DNA of 43,200 nucleotides from Streptomyces sp. WM4235 (GTDB taxonomy: Bacteria; Actinomycetota; Actinomycetes; Streptomycetales; Streptomycetaceae). The DNA is taken from NCBI RefSeq assembly GCF_001279725.1, contig NZ_LGDE01000441.1:1-43200 (forward strand), given 5' to 3'. How positions within the stretch are numbered: position 1 is the stretch's first letter; every line of letters starts with the position of its first letter. Under the pieces are notes generated by a model. It did no database searches. It saw only the letters and a program-made list of their open reading frames with translations, and had not been told where the DNA came from. Positions 31,881 to 40,572 of the stretch are shown in pieces. A program made the position numbers and the translations under genes.

Positions 31881-33400
31881 CCGTCCGCGACGGCGAGATC
31901 CTCGCCGTCGGCGACGAGAGCGACGTACGGGACTGGCGCGGACCGGCCACCGAGGTCATCGACCTCGGCGGCGCCACCCTCACCCCCGGCCTCACCGACG
32001 CCCACAGCCACCCCGTCTGGGGCATCGAGATGGCCACCGGCACCGACCTCTCCACCGTCCGCGACCTCGACCAACTCCGCGCCGCCCTGCGCGCCGCCGA
32101 CCGCGGCCCCGGAGGCTGGATCGTCGGCCACGGCCTCGACCACAACGCCTTCGGCGGTCGGCCCGTCGACCGCTTCCTCGTCGAGGACGCCCTCGCCGGC
32201 GCCCCCGCCTTCCTGCGCCTGTACGACGGCCACTCCGCCCTCGCCTCCGAAGCGGCCCTGCGGGCCGCCGGCATCACCGGGCCCCGCACCTTCGCCCAAC
32301 GCTCCGAGATCGTCTGCGACCCGCAGGGCCGACCCACCGGCCACCTCGTCGAACACGCCGCGATGGACCTCGTCGGCGCCCTCGTCCCCAAGCCCTCCTC
32401 CGCCGAACGCCGCGGGCGCCTCCTGGCCCTCCTCGCCGAGATGGCCGCCGGCGGACTCACCGGCGCCCACGTGATGGACCTCGGCGACGGGGACGTACCG
32501 GCCCTGCTCTCCACCGTCGAGTACGAGGGCGACCTGCCGCTGCGCCTGCGACTGTCCCCCTGGTGCATGCCGGGCGCCGGCCCTGACGAGCTGGAGGAAC
32601 TCGTCGAACTCCAACTGCTCCGGGGCCGCCACTGGCAGGTCGGCGGGGTGAAGTTCTTCATGGACGGCACCGTCGAGGGCGGAACGGCCTGGCTGGAGCA
32701 CGCCGACTGCCACGGCCAGGGCACGAACGCCTTCTGGCCCGACCTGCGCGCCTACTCCCGCGCGGTGCACACCCTCGACGCGGCCGGCATCGGCACCGCC
32801 ACCCACGCCATCGGCGACGCCGCCGTCCGCCACGTCCTGGACACGGTGGCGGACCTGGGACCGGGGGCCCGTGCACGACACCGGATCGAGCACATCGAGA
32901 CCGTCCCCGACGACCAGCTGAAGCGATTCGCGGAACTCGGGGTGATCGCCTCGATGCAGCCGCCGCACACCGCCTACACCCGGGCCGACCACAGCGACGA
33001 ATGGTCCAAACGCCTCGGAGACGACCGGGCGGCCCGCGCCTGGCGCTGCCGAGACCTGCGCGACGCCGGGGCGGTGCTCGCCCTCGGCTCGGACTGGCCC
33101 ATCGCCCACCACGACGCCCGTCAGGTCCTGGCGACCGCCCGCAGCCCCCTCGGCGCGGCCTCGACGGGAGCCGCCCTCACCGGGTTGATGGCACTGGAGG
33201 GCATGACCTCGCACGCCGCGCTCGCGGCCGGCGAGGAGAAGGTGGCGGGCCGCGTCGCGGCCGGATTCCGGGCGGACCTGACGGCCTTCGCCCTCGACCC
33301 CGTGGACGCGGCGCCGGACGAAGTGGCCGAGGCGCCGATCCGACTCACGATGTCCGGCGGCCGGATCACGCACCGCACGGACCGAGCAGAGACAGGGTGA
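31802..33400 (+). CDS. YtcJ-like metal-dependent amidohydrolase
   Basis: A 532-residue amidohydrolase of the Amidohydro_3 (YtcJ/N-substituted formamide deformylase-like) group. Motifs are VLTGARVRTLD, the metal-binding TPGLTDAHSHPVWG, VGHGLDHNAFGG, GVKFFMDGTVEGGTAWL, THAIGDAAVRHVLD, HRIEHIETV, ASMQPPHT and LGSDWPIAHHDARQVL. These supply the expected His and Asp metal ligands. It would hydrolyse an amide or formamide in the cytosol. The GTG at 31802 has GGAG seven bases upstream, and the gene begins inside the transporter gene (79-base overlap). Uptake followed by hydrolysis of the same amide-containing nutrient is the natural reading of this two-gene unit. Confidence 0.9.
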   Translation: MPAADTVLTGARVRTLDPDRPEAHAVAVRDGEILAVGDESDVRDWRGPATEVIDLGGATLTPGLTDAHSHPVWGIEMATGTDLSTVRDLDQLRAALRAADRGPGGWIVGHGLDHNAFGGRPVDRFLVEDALAGAPAFLRLYDGHSALASEAALRAAGITGPRTFAQRSEIVCDPQGRPTGHLVEHAAMDLVGALVPKPSSAERRGRLLALLAEMAAGGLTGAHVMDLGDGDVPALLSTVEYEGDLPLRLRLSPWCMPGAGPDELEELVELQLLRGRHWQVGGVKFFMDGTVEGGTAWLEHADCHGQGTNAFWPDLRAYSRAVHTLDAAGIGTATHAIGDAAVRHVLDTVADLGPGARARHRIEHIETVPDDQLKRFAELGVIASMQPPHTAYTRADHSDEWSKRLGDDRAARAWRCRDLRDAGAVLALGSDWPIAHHDARQVLATARSPLGAASTGAALTGLMALEGMTSHAALAAGEEKVAGRVAAGFRADLTAFALDPVDAAPDEVAEAPIRLTMSGGRITHRTDRAETG

Positions 33401-33440
33401 GAAGAGGGCAGGGTGGGAAGCGACGGACCGGGAAGAACGG

Positions 33441-34328
33441 TCAGCGCGTGAAGCGGTTCGCCAGCGCCGCCGCCACCGGATGCCGGTCCACGGCCCGGGG
33501 GTGGCGGGGCAGCCGGTGCGGAAGCGATCCGTACCAGGCACGCGAGACCGTGTACCCGAAGGCCAGGCACAGCATGCCGCCCACGGCGTCGAGCCAGAAG
33601 TGGTTCGCGGTGGCCACGATGACGACCAGCGTCGCCGTCGGGTAGAGCAGGCCCAGGATCCGTACCCAGGGCGCGGAGGCGATGGCGAAGATCGTCAGCC
33701 CGCACCAGAGCGACCACCCTATGTGCATCGACGGCATGGCCGCGTACTGGTTCGACATGTGCTTGAGGTCGCCCGAGGCCATGGAACCCCAGGTGTGGTG
33801 GACCAGCACGGTGTCGATGAAGTCCTGCCCGTTCATCAGCCGGGGCGGCGCGAGCGGGTAGAAGAAGTAGCCGACCAGGGCGACACCGGTGGTGGCGAAG
33901 AGCACCATGCGGGTGGCCGCGTAACGCCCCGGGTGAAAGCGGTAGATCCACACCAGCACGCCGATGGTCACGACGAAGTGCAGCGTCGCGTAGTAGTAGT
34001 TCATGCCGACGATCAACCACGTCACCGAGTTGACGGCATGGTTGATCGACTGCTCCACGGCGATGCCCAGGGTGCGCTCGACGCTCCAGATCCAGTCGGC
34101 GTTCGACAGCGCGACCGCCTTCTGCTCCGGGACGGCGTTGCGGATCAGCGAGTAGGTCCAGTAGCTGATCGCGATCAGCAGGACCTCGAACCAGATCCGG
34201 GGCCGCCGGGGCGTGCGGAGCCGGGTGAGAAGAGAACGTTCGGAGGCCGGGCGGGCCTCGTTCTCGGTCACGGTGGGTGACGAGACGTCCGTCCGGGTTT
34301 CCAGTGTCTTCACGCTCGCTTCACCCAT
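33441..34328 (-). CDS. PAP2-superfamily membrane phosphatase/transferase (inositol phosphorylceramide synthase-like)
   Basis: A 295-residue membrane protein with about six helices after a ~45-residue cytosolic tail. The active-site motifs of the PAP2_3 group are visible: PLAPPRLMN, AAMPSMHIGWSLW (catalytic His) and TANHFWLDAVGG (second His and Asp). This group includes AUR1-like enzymes that move a phospho-head group between lipids, as well as lipid phosphatases. The substrate is unknown. The start may be the ATG at 34328 or a GTG five codons later. It converges on the amidohydrolase gene with a short gap and lies downstream of malR, separated by a hairpin. Confidence 0.88.
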   Translation of the reverse strand: MGEASVKTLETRTDVSSPTVTENEARPASERSLLTRLRTPRRPRIWFEVLLIAISYWTYSLIRNAVPEQKAVALSNADWIWSVERTLGIAVEQSINHAVNSVTWLIVGMNYYYATLHFVVTIGVLVWIYRFHPGRYAATRMVLFATTGVALVGYFFYPLAPPRLMNGQDFIDTVLVHHTWGSMASGDLKHMSNQYAAMPSMHIGWSLWCGLTIFAIASAPWVRILGLLYPTATLVVIVATANHFWLDAVGGMLCLAFGYTVSRAWYGSLPHRLPRHPRAVDRHPVAAALANRFTR

Positions 34329-34363
34329 GGGGACAGAGTCTGCCAGATGCGTTCTCGCCTTCG

Positions 34364-34412
34364 ATCATCCCGTGGGACGGTCTTCGGACCGCCCGCTCAA
34401 CCCCGGGGATGA
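34364..34412 (-). terminator. Nested hairpin downstream of malR
   Basis: An outer TCATCCC/GGGATGA stem (34365-34371 with 34406-34412) encloses a tight 5-bp hairpin (34378-34382 with 34387-34391) that has a TTCG loop on the plus strand. It starts 12 bases beyond the malR stop. Confidence 0.5.
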
Positions 34413-34423
34413 CGGGATCCCCC

Positions 34424-35455
34424 TCAGGGCGTACGCCGCTGCCTGGGCCCGGACGCGGTCGAACCGCGGACCACCAACTCGGGGAGGAAGACGAACTCGC
34501 TGTGCGGGGCCGGCGTACCGCCGATCTCCTCCAGCAGCGTCCGGACCGCCGCCTGCCCCATGGCCTGCACCGGCTGCCTGATCGTGGTCAGCGGCGGATC
34601 CGTGAACGCTATGAGAGGGGAGTCGTCGAAACCCACCACCGACACGTCCTGCGGAACCTTCAGCCCCCGCTGCCGCGCGGCCCGGATCGCACCGAGCGCC
34701 ATCATGTCGCTCGCGCACACCACCGCCGTGCAGCCCCGCGCGATCAACGCGGTCGCCGCGGCCTGCCCGCCTTCCAGCGTGTACAGGGAGTGCTGGATCA
34801 GCTCCTCGATCTCGGCCTCGCCGAGACCGAGCCGTTCCTTCATGCCGAGCCGGAAACCCTCGATCTTGCGCAACACCGGCACGAACCGCTTCGGTCCGAC
34901 CGCGAGGCCGATCCGCGTGTGACCGAGCGCCGTCAGATGGGTCACCGCGAGCTGCATCGCCGCCCGGTCGTCGGGGGAGACGAAGGGAGCCTGCACCTTG
35001 TCGGAGAACCCGTTGATGAGGACGTACGGAACACCCTGGCCGCGGAGCTGGTCGTAGCGCCCCATGTCGGCCGTGGTGTCGGCGTGCAGACCGGACACGA
35101 AGATGATCCCGGAGACCCCGCGGTCCACCAGCATCTCCGTCAGCTCGTCCTCGGTGGACCCGCCGGGCGTCTGCGTGGCCAGCACCGGGGTGTACCCCTG
35201 CCGGGTCAGCGCCTGGCCGATGACCTGCGCCAGCGCCGGAAAGATGGGGTTGTCGAGTTCGGGGGTTATCAGACCGACGAGTCCGGCGCTGCGTTGGCGC
35301 AGCTTCACGGGCCGCTCGTAACCGAGCACGTCGAGGGCGGCCAGCACGGATTCGCGGGTGCCTGCGGCCACACCGGGCTTGCCGTTGAGCACGCGGCTGA
35401 CTGTGGCTTCGCTGACCCCCGCCTGGGCTGCGATGTCGGCTAGCCGTGCGGTCAC
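34424..35455 (-). CDS. malR: LacI-family maltose regulator MalR
   Basis: A 343-residue LacI/GalR repressor. The HTH and hinge are at 4-60 (LADIAAQAGVSEATVSRVLNGKPGVAAGTRESVLAALDVLGYERP). The periplasmic-binding-like core includes VGLITPELDNPIFPALAQVIGQAL, GIIFVSGLHADT, FVSPDDRAAMQLAVTHLTALGHTRIGLAVGP and DVSVVGFDDSPLIAFTDPPLTTIRQP. It closely matches what I recall of S. coelicolor MalR, which represses malEFG and is relieved by maltose or a derivative. It lies 25 bases after the alpha-glucosidase gene on the same strand, so the two are probably co-transcribed. A second LacI protein at the other end of the locus is a close paralogue. Confidence 0.9.
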   Translation of the reverse strand: MTARLADIAAQAGVSEATVSRVLNGKPGVAAGTRESVLAALDVLGYERPVKLRQRSAGLVGLITPELDNPIFPALAQVIGQALTRQGYTPVLATQTPGGSTEDELTEMLVDRGVSGIIFVSGLHADTTADMGRYDQLRGQGVPYVLINGFSDKVQAPFVSPDDRAAMQLAVTHLTALGHTRIGLAVGPKRFVPVLRKIEGFRLGMKERLGLGEAEIEELIQHSLYTLEGGQAAATALIARGCTAVVCASDMMALGAIRAARQRGLKVPQDVSVVGFDDSPLIAFTDPPLTTIRQPVQAMGQAAVRTLLEEIGGTPAPHSEFVFLPELVVRGSTASGPRQRRTP

Positions 35456-35480
35456 GGGATTGGACTGTACCGGTCACGCG

Positions 35481-37112
35481 TCACAATGCCCACCACGTAC
35501 ACGAGTCCGGGGGCAACAGGACACTGCGACCGTCCGTCTCCACGGGCGCGCTGGACAGTACGGGCCTTCCCGGCGACGGTAGTTGGAGCGCCCGCGACCG
35601 GGTGTTGACGGTGCAGGCGAAGCCGGGGCGGGTGAACAGCAGCACCCCCTCAGGAGCGGGCAGCCACGTCAGGCCGCCCGCCTCCGGCGAGCCCAGCCCG
35701 GGCAACGCGCGCCGCAGCTCCAGTGCCGCCCGGTACAGCTCCAGCGTGGAATGCGGGTCACCGGTCTGCGCGGCGACGCTCAGCCCCGCCCAGTCGGCGG
35801 GCTGCGGCAGCCAGCTCCCGCCCGGACCGAAGTCGTACGGGGGCGCCTCCCCGGACCAGGGGATCGGGATCCGGCAGCCGTCACGCAGCCCGTCCTGCCC
35901 CGAGCCGCGATGGAAGGCGGGGTCCCGGCGGACGGCGTCGGGGAGGTCGGTGACCTCGGGCAGACCGAGTTCCTCGCCCTGGTAGACGTACGCCGACCCC
36001 GGCAACGCCAGCATCAGCAGCGCGGCGGCCCGCGCCCGGGCCAGCCCCCGCGCGCCGCCCCCGTACCGGGTCACGTGCCGCACCACATCGTGATTCGACA
36101 GCACCCACGTCGTCGGCGCACCCACGGAAGCCGTCGCGGCCAGCGACTCGTCGATGACGGTGCGCATCGCGACGGCGTCCCACGGACAGTTCAGGAAGCG
36201 GAAGTTGAACGCCTGGTGCAGCTCGTCGGGCCGTACGTACAGCGCGAGCCGCTCCGAGGTCGGGGCCCAGGCCTCCGCCACCCCGATCGCGGGCCCCGGC
36301 CGCGGGCCCTCGTGCGCGTCCAGGAGCCGCCGCCAGGAACGGTGGATCGCGTGGACCCCGTCCTGGTCGAAGAAGGGGAGCGGCTCCGTACCGATCAGGG
36401 TGGCCTGGGCGGCGCGGCCGATGTCGGGCAGCCCCGGCGCCTTGACCATGCCGTGCGCCACGTCCACCCGGAACCCGTCCACACCCAGGTCCAGCCAGAA
36501 CCGCAGCACGTCCGCGAACTCCGCCGCCACCTCCGGATGGTCCCAGTCGAGGTCGGGCTGCTCGGGTGCGAAGAGGTGCAGGTACCACTGCCCGTCCTCG
36601 ACGCGGGTCCAGGCGGGACCCCCGAAGATCGACTCCCAGTCGTTGGGCGGCAGCTCGCCGGCCGCGCCCCGCCCCGCCCGGAAGTGGTACCGCTCCCGGG
36701 CGGCGGGGTCCCTCAGGGCCGCCCGGAACCACGGGTGCTCGTCGGAGGTGTGGTTCGGCACCACGTCCACGATGACCCGCAGCCCCTGGGCGTGCGCGGC
36801 CCGCAGCAGCTCGGCCGCGTCGGAGAGGTCGCCGAAGAGCGGATCCACGGCCCGGTAGTCGGCGACGTCGTAGCCGCCGTCCGCCTGCGGGGAGACGTAG
36901 AAAGGGGTCAGCCACACGGCGTCGACCCCCAGCCGGGCCAGGTGGGGGAGCCGCTCGCGCACCCCGTTCAGGTCGCCGACGCCGTCGCCGTCGCTGTCGG
37001 CGAAGGACCGCACGTACACCTGATAGATGACGGCATCGCGCCACCAGCCCTCGCTCGCGCCGGTGTTGCTGGAAGCGCTTGCAAGCCGGGGTGCGGTCAG
37101 CTCATGGGTCAT
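35481..37112 (-). CDS. GH13 alpha-glucosidase (left copy)
   Basis: A 543-residue cytosolic family-13 glycoside hydrolase that would release glucose from maltose and maltodextrins. It has WWRDAVIYQVYVRSFADSDGDGVGDLNGV, DVVPNHTSDEHPWF, DGFRVDVAHG (nucleophile Asp217), GVAEAW (acid/base Glu280) and LSNHDVVRH (Asp342). The catalytic set is complete and no signal peptide is present. I start at the ATG at 37112; a GTG eight codons upstream (37136) is possible. The gene is divergent from malE and followed by malR. The GCTTGCAAGC palindrome inside its first codons may be a MalR site. It is paralogous to the right-hand copy at 40573, and bases 35916-36125 are nearly identical to it. Confidence 0.93.
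   Translation of the reverse strand: MTHELTAPRLASASSNTGASEGWWRDAVIYQVYVRSFADSDGDGVGDLNGVRERLPHLARLGVDAVWLTPFYVSPQADGGYDVADYRAVDPLFGDLSDAAELLRAAHAQGLRVIVDVVPNHTSDEHPWFRAALRDPAARERYHFRAGRGAAGELPPNDWESIFGGPAWTRVEDGQWYLHLFAPEQPDLDWDHPEVAAEFADVLRFWLDLGVDGFRVDVAHGMVKAPGLPDIGRAAQATLIGTEPLPFFDQDGVHAIHRSWRRLLDAHEGPRPGPAIGVAEAWAPTSERLALYVRPDELHQAFNFRFLNCPWDAVAMRTVIDESLAATASVGAPTTWVLSNHDVVRHVTRYGGGARGLARARAAALLMLALPGSAYVYQGEELGLPEVTDLPDAVRRDPAFHRGSGQDGLRDGCRIPIPWSGEAPPYDFGPGGSWLPQPADWAGLSVAAQTGDPHSTLELYRAALELRRALPGLGSPEAGGLTWLPAPEGVLLFTRPGFACTVNTRSRALQLPSPGRPVLSSAPVETDGRSVLLPPDSCTWWAL
35916..36125. repeat. Block about 94% identical (inverted) to 41546-41755
   Basis: Part of the left alpha-glucosidase gene. 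Read on the minus strand it differs from the right-hand copy at 13 of 210 bases by my hand alignment, with one run of 66 identical bases. The two copies are in opposite orientation about 5.4 kb apart. Confidence 0.85.
37077..37086. promoter_or_regulatory. LacI-type palindrome GCTTGCAAGC
   Basis: A perfect 10-bp palindrome inside the first codons of the left alpha-glucosidase gene. The half-site GCAAGC recurs at 37182-37187 and 37246-37251 in the adjacent promoter region. Candidate MalR site. Confidence 0.45.
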
Positions 37113-37228
37113 GTCGGGGTCAACGCGGGGACACACCCCCTGGTTGCGGGCCCGTGGACTCGAAGGCGACTCGAACTAACAGCAAGCTGCGGCAACCGTA
37201 CGGACACACGGATGTAACGATCACCATC

Positions 37229-37251
37229 GCTTGCAGAAAATTGCCGCAAGC
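37229..37251. promoter_or_regulatory. Candidate MalR operator upstream of malE
   Basis: GCTTGC-N11-GCAAGC, an inverted repeat about 85 bases before the malE start in an A/T-richer patch. A TTGCCGCA(A)GCT motif overlapping it also appears on the opposite strand at 37183-37197. The arrangement fits a repressor controlling both divergent genes. Confidence 0.5.
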
Positions 37252-37334
37252 TCTTTCGGTCGGCTTTCAGTCTTGTTACGTTCCTGGCAACTCGGGACCG
37301 CGAGGAAGCGGCCGGGATCATCGAAGGAGTTCAT

Positions 37335-38609
37335 ATGCGGCGTGGCATAGCGGCCACCGCGCTGGTCGCGGCCCTGGCGCTCGCGGCGACGGCTTGCAGC
37401 GGTGACAGCGGGAACGACAACGGCGACACCAAGGCCGGCGGTGAGCTGACCGGCACGGTGACGTGGTGGGACACCTCCAACGACGCCGAGAAGGCCAGCT
37501 TCCAGAAGATCGCCGAGGCGTTCACCGCGAAGCACCCCAAGGTCACCGTCAAGTACGTCAACGTCCCGTACGGCGACGCGCAGAACAAGGCCAAGAACGC
37601 CTTCACCAGCGGCTCCGAAGCCCCTGACGTGATCCGCGCCGACGTCGGCTGGGTCGCCGACTTCGCCTCCCTCGGCTACCTCGACGAGGTACCCGCCGAG
37701 ACCGCCAAGAAGGTCGACGCGGAGTTCCTCCCGCAGGCCGCGGCCAGCGGCAAGTACGAGGGCAAGACCTACGCCGTCCCGCAGGTCATCGACACCCTCG
37801 GCCTCTTCTACAACAAGAAGATGCTCGCGGACGCCGGCGTCAAGCCCCCCACCACCCTGGAGGAGCTGAAGACGGCCTCCGCCGCCATCAAGGCGAAGAC
37901 CGGCAAGGCCGGCCTGTACCTGCGCGGCGACGACTCCTACTGGTTCCTCCCGCTGATCTACGGAGAGGGCGGCGACCTCGTCGACGCGAAGACCAAGACG
38001 GTCACCGTCGACAACCCCGCGGGCGTCAAGGCCTTCAAGGCCGCCCGCGACCTGGTCACCTCCGGCGCGGCGATCACCAACGCCACCGACGGCTGGGTCA
38101 ACATGCAGACCGCCTTCAAGTCGGGCGAGGTCGCCATGATGATCAACGGTCCCTGGGCCGTCGCCGACAGCTACGCCGGCGACCAGTTCAAGGACAAGGC
38201 CAACCTCGGCGTCGCCGCCGTCCCGGCCGGCTCCGCCAAGGCCGGCGCCCCCCAGGGCGGCCACGACCTCGCCGTCTACGCCGGCTCCAAGAACCGCGCC
38301 GCCGCACACGCCTTCGTGGAGTACATGACCTCCCAGGACGTCCAGGTCCAGTCCGCCAAGGACCTGAGCCTGCTCCCGACCCGCACGGCCGCCTACGAGC
38401 AGCCGGACGTCAAGGCCAGCGAGATGGTCCAGTTCTTCAAGCCGGCCGTCGACAAGGCCGTCGAGCGCGCCTGGATCCCGGAGAACGGCTCCCTCTTCGA
38501 GCCGCTGAAGGTCGAATACACCAAGGCGGTCACCGGGGCGGCAAGCCCCGAGGACGCGGCCAAGGCGGCCGGCGTCGAGTTCCGCAAGATCCTCAAGGGC
38601 TGGAAGTAA
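37335..38609 (+). CDS. malE: Maltose/maltodextrin-binding lipoprotein MalE
   Basis: A 424-residue solute-binding protein that captures maltodextrins outside the membrane and delivers them to MalFG. The signal peptide ends in the lipobox ATAC (Cys21), followed by a short Gly/Asp/Asn linker. The mature part has the family-1 binding-protein pattern: GTVTWWDTSNDAEKASFQKIAEAFTAKHP, PDVIRADVGWVADFASLGYL, YAVPQVIDTLGLFYNKKML, GEVAMMINGPWAVADSY and AAHAFVEYMTSQ. A GAAGGAG lies five bases before the ATG. It heads the malEFG operon, divergent from the alpha-glucosidase and malR, with inverted repeats in between. The specificity is inferred from context and synteny. Confidence 0.93.
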   Translation: MRRGIAATALVAALALAATACSGDSGNDNGDTKAGGELTGTVTWWDTSNDAEKASFQKIAEAFTAKHPKVTVKYVNVPYGDAQNKAKNAFTSGSEAPDVIRADVGWVADFASLGYLDEVPAETAKKVDAEFLPQAAASGKYEGKTYAVPQVIDTLGLFYNKKMLADAGVKPPTTLEELKTASAAIKAKTGKAGLYLRGDDSYWFLPLIYGEGGDLVDAKTKTVTVDNPAGVKAFKAARDLVTSGAAITNATDGWVNMQTAFKSGEVAMMINGPWAVADSYAGDQFKDKANLGVAAVPAGSAKAGAPQGGHDLAVYAGSKNRAAAHAFVEYMTSQDVQVQSAKDLSLLPTRTAAYEQPDVKASEMVQFFKPAVDKAVERAWIPENGSLFEPLKVEYTKAVTGAASPEDAAKAAGVEFRKILKGWK

Positions 38610-38616
38610 CAAGACC

Positions 38617-39654
38617 ATGGCTGCTCACACCAGCCAGTCGGTGGCGAAGGCCGCGGGCAACGATGACGGCGCCAAGAGCGACGACATCGAGGCCCGCGGC
38701 CGGAGCCGCAGGACTGACAGCGGGAATCGCGGTGGCTTCAGGCGCGCGCTGGCCACCCACTGGTACGCCTGGACGATGATCACCCCCGTGGTGCTCGTCC
38801 TCGGCGTCATCATCGGCTGGCCCCTCGTACGAGGCGTCTACCTGTCGCTGACCGACGCCAACGAGCGCAACGTCGGCCGCACGATCGGCGCCAACCACAT
38901 CGAGGCCACCTACGAGTTCGTCGGCCTCGACAACTACGCGGCCGTCCTCTCCGACCCCGTGTTCCTGCAACGGCTGGTGTGGACGGTCAGCTGGACCGTC
39001 CTGTGCGTGTCGATCACCTTCGCGCTCGGACTGGCCCTGGCCACCATGCTCAACCGCGACTTCAAGGGCCGCGCCGCCTACCGGATGGCACTCATCCTGC
39101 CCTGGGCCGTCCCCGGCTTCGTGTCCGTCTTCGCCTGGCGGTTCCTCTTCAACCGCGACAACGGCATCCTCAACAAGCTGCTCGACGGCGGCGGCATCTC
39201 CGCCATCCCGTGGCTCGACGACCCGACGTGGGCCAAGGTCTCCGTCATCACCGTCAACGTCTGGCTCGGCGTCCCCTTCATGATGGTCGCCCTCCTCGGC
39301 GGCCTCCAGTCCATCCCCGGCGAGCTCTACGAAGCCGCCGAGATGGACGGCGCCACCCCCTGGCAGCGGTTCCGGCACATCACCCTGCCCGGCCTGCGGG
39401 CCGTCAGCATGACGGTGATCCTGCTCTCCACCATCTGGACCTTCAACATGTTCCCGGTGATCTTCCTGCTCACCCGGGGCGGACCGGGCGACTCCACCGA
39501 GATCCTGGTGACCCAGGCCTTCCGCCAGGCCTTCGTGGCCAGCCCCCGCGACTTCGCGGGCTCCGCCACCTGGGGCGTGCTCATCCTCGCCCTGCTCATG
39601 ATCTTCGCGCTGGTCTACCGGCGCTCGCTGCGCAAGCAGGGAGAGGTGTGGTGA
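38617..39654 (+). CDS. malF: Maltose/maltodextrin ABC permease MalF
   Basis: A 345-residue inner-membrane subunit. After a ~45-residue hydrophilic N-terminus it has six helices, for example WTMITPVVLVLGVIIGWPLV, LVWTVSWTVLCVSITFALGLAL and GVLILALLMIFALVY. The cytoplasmic EAA loop is complete (EAAEMDGATPWQRFRHITLPGL) and docks with the ATPase. No ATPase gene is present here. In Streptomyces the shared ATPase MsiK, encoded elsewhere, normally powers such sugar importers. The gene starts seven bases after malE and its stop overlaps malG. Confidence 0.95.
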   Translation: MAAHTSQSVAKAAGNDDGAKSDDIEARGRSRRTDSGNRGGFRRALATHWYAWTMITPVVLVLGVIIGWPLVRGVYLSLTDANERNVGRTIGANHIEATYEFVGLDNYAAVLSDPVFLQRLVWTVSWTVLCVSITFALGLALATMLNRDFKGRAAYRMALILPWAVPGFVSVFAWRFLFNRDNGILNKLLDGGGISAIPWLDDPTWAKVSVITVNVWLGVPFMMVALLGGLQSIPGELYEAAEMDGATPWQRFRHITLPGLRAVSMTVILLSTIWTFNMFPVIFLLTRGGPGDSTEILVTQAFRQAFVASPRDFAGSATWGVLILALLMIFALVYRRSLRKQGEVW

Positions 39655-40523
39655 CCGTGTCGACCGCCACCAACAAGGAACAGGCGGCCGGACCCCGCCG
39701 GGGACGCCGCTCCCCGGCCGCCTCCGTCGGCCTGCACGCCACCCTCGTCGTCGCGTCCGTCATCGCCGTCTTCCCGGTCCTGTGGGTCCTGCTGACCTCC
39801 ATCAAGCCCGCGAAGCACGCCATCAGCACCGACTTCGTGAAGGAACCCACCCTCGACAACTACCGCTACCTGGTGGAGTCGACCTCCTTCTTCTCCTGGT
39901 TCGCCAACTCCGTCCTCGTCGCCGGCGTCACCACGATCCTCGGCGTGTTCATCGCGGCCACCACCGGCTACGCCGTCAGCCGGTTCAAGTTCCCCGGCAT
40001 GAAACCCCTCATGTGGACCCTGCTCATCACGCAGATGTTCCCCATGGCCATCCTCATCGTCCCGCTCTACAACCTCATGGGACAGCTCGGCCTGCTCAAC
40101 CAGCCCGTCGGCCTGATCATCACGTACCTCACCATCGCCGTGCCCTTCTGCGCCTGGATGATGAAGGGCTTCTTCGACACCATCCCGGTGGAGATCGACG
40201 AATCCGGCCGCGTCGACGGACTCAACCCCTTCGGCACCTTCTGGCGACTGATCCTGCCCCTGGCCAAACCCGGCCTCGCCGTGACCGGCTTCTACGCCTT
40301 CATCACCGCCTGGGGCGAAGTCGCCTACGCCTCCGCCTTCATGGTCGGCGACGAGAACCTCACCCTGGCCGGCGGACTGCAGACCTTCGTCACGCAGTAC
40401 ACCTCCAACTGGGGAGCGATGACCGCCGCCTCGGTCCTCATCGCCATCCCCGCCGCCGTCTTCTTCCTCTTCGCCCAGCGTCACCTCGTCGCCGGAATGA
40501 CCGCAGGCGCGACCAAGGGCTGA
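39651..40523 (+). CDS. malG: Maltose/maltodextrin ABC permease MalG
   Basis: A 290-residue permease partner of MalF with about six helices, such as LVVASVIAVFPVLWVLLTS, FANSVLVAGVTTILGVFIAATTGYAV and ASVLIAIPAAVFFLFA. The EAA loop reads EIDESGRVDGLNPFGTFWRLILPLAKPGL, with Ser-Gly where Ala-Ala is usual. The GTG at 39651 overlaps the malF stop (GTGA) and has a GGAG-type site seven bases upstream; a second GTG two codons later is possible. The right-hand alpha-glucosidase gene follows after 49 bases, so it can be part of the same transcript. Confidence 0.95.
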   Translation: MTVSTATNKEQAAGPRRGRRSPAASVGLHATLVVASVIAVFPVLWVLLTSIKPAKHAISTDFVKEPTLDNYRYLVESTSFFSWFANSVLVAGVTTILGVFIAATTGYAVSRFKFPGMKPLMWTLLITQMFPMAILIVPLYNLMGQLGLLNQPVGLIITYLTIAVPFCAWMMKGFFDTIPVEIDESGRVDGLNPFGTFWRLILPLAKPGLAVTGFYAFITAWGEVAYASAFMVGDENLTLAGGLQTFVTQYTSNWGAMTAASVLIAIPAAVFFLFAQRHLVAGMTAGATKG

Positions 40524-40572
40524 CCACCCCTGCCTGCTCCCGCATCACCGGCCCGATCTCTTCAAGGACGAC

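Noticed and set aside
33426..33442. GACCG/CGGTC inverted repeat between amidohydrolase and PAP2 genes as a terminator
   Set aside because: Only a 5-bp stem and it overlaps the PAP2 stop codon; expected often by chance at this GC content.
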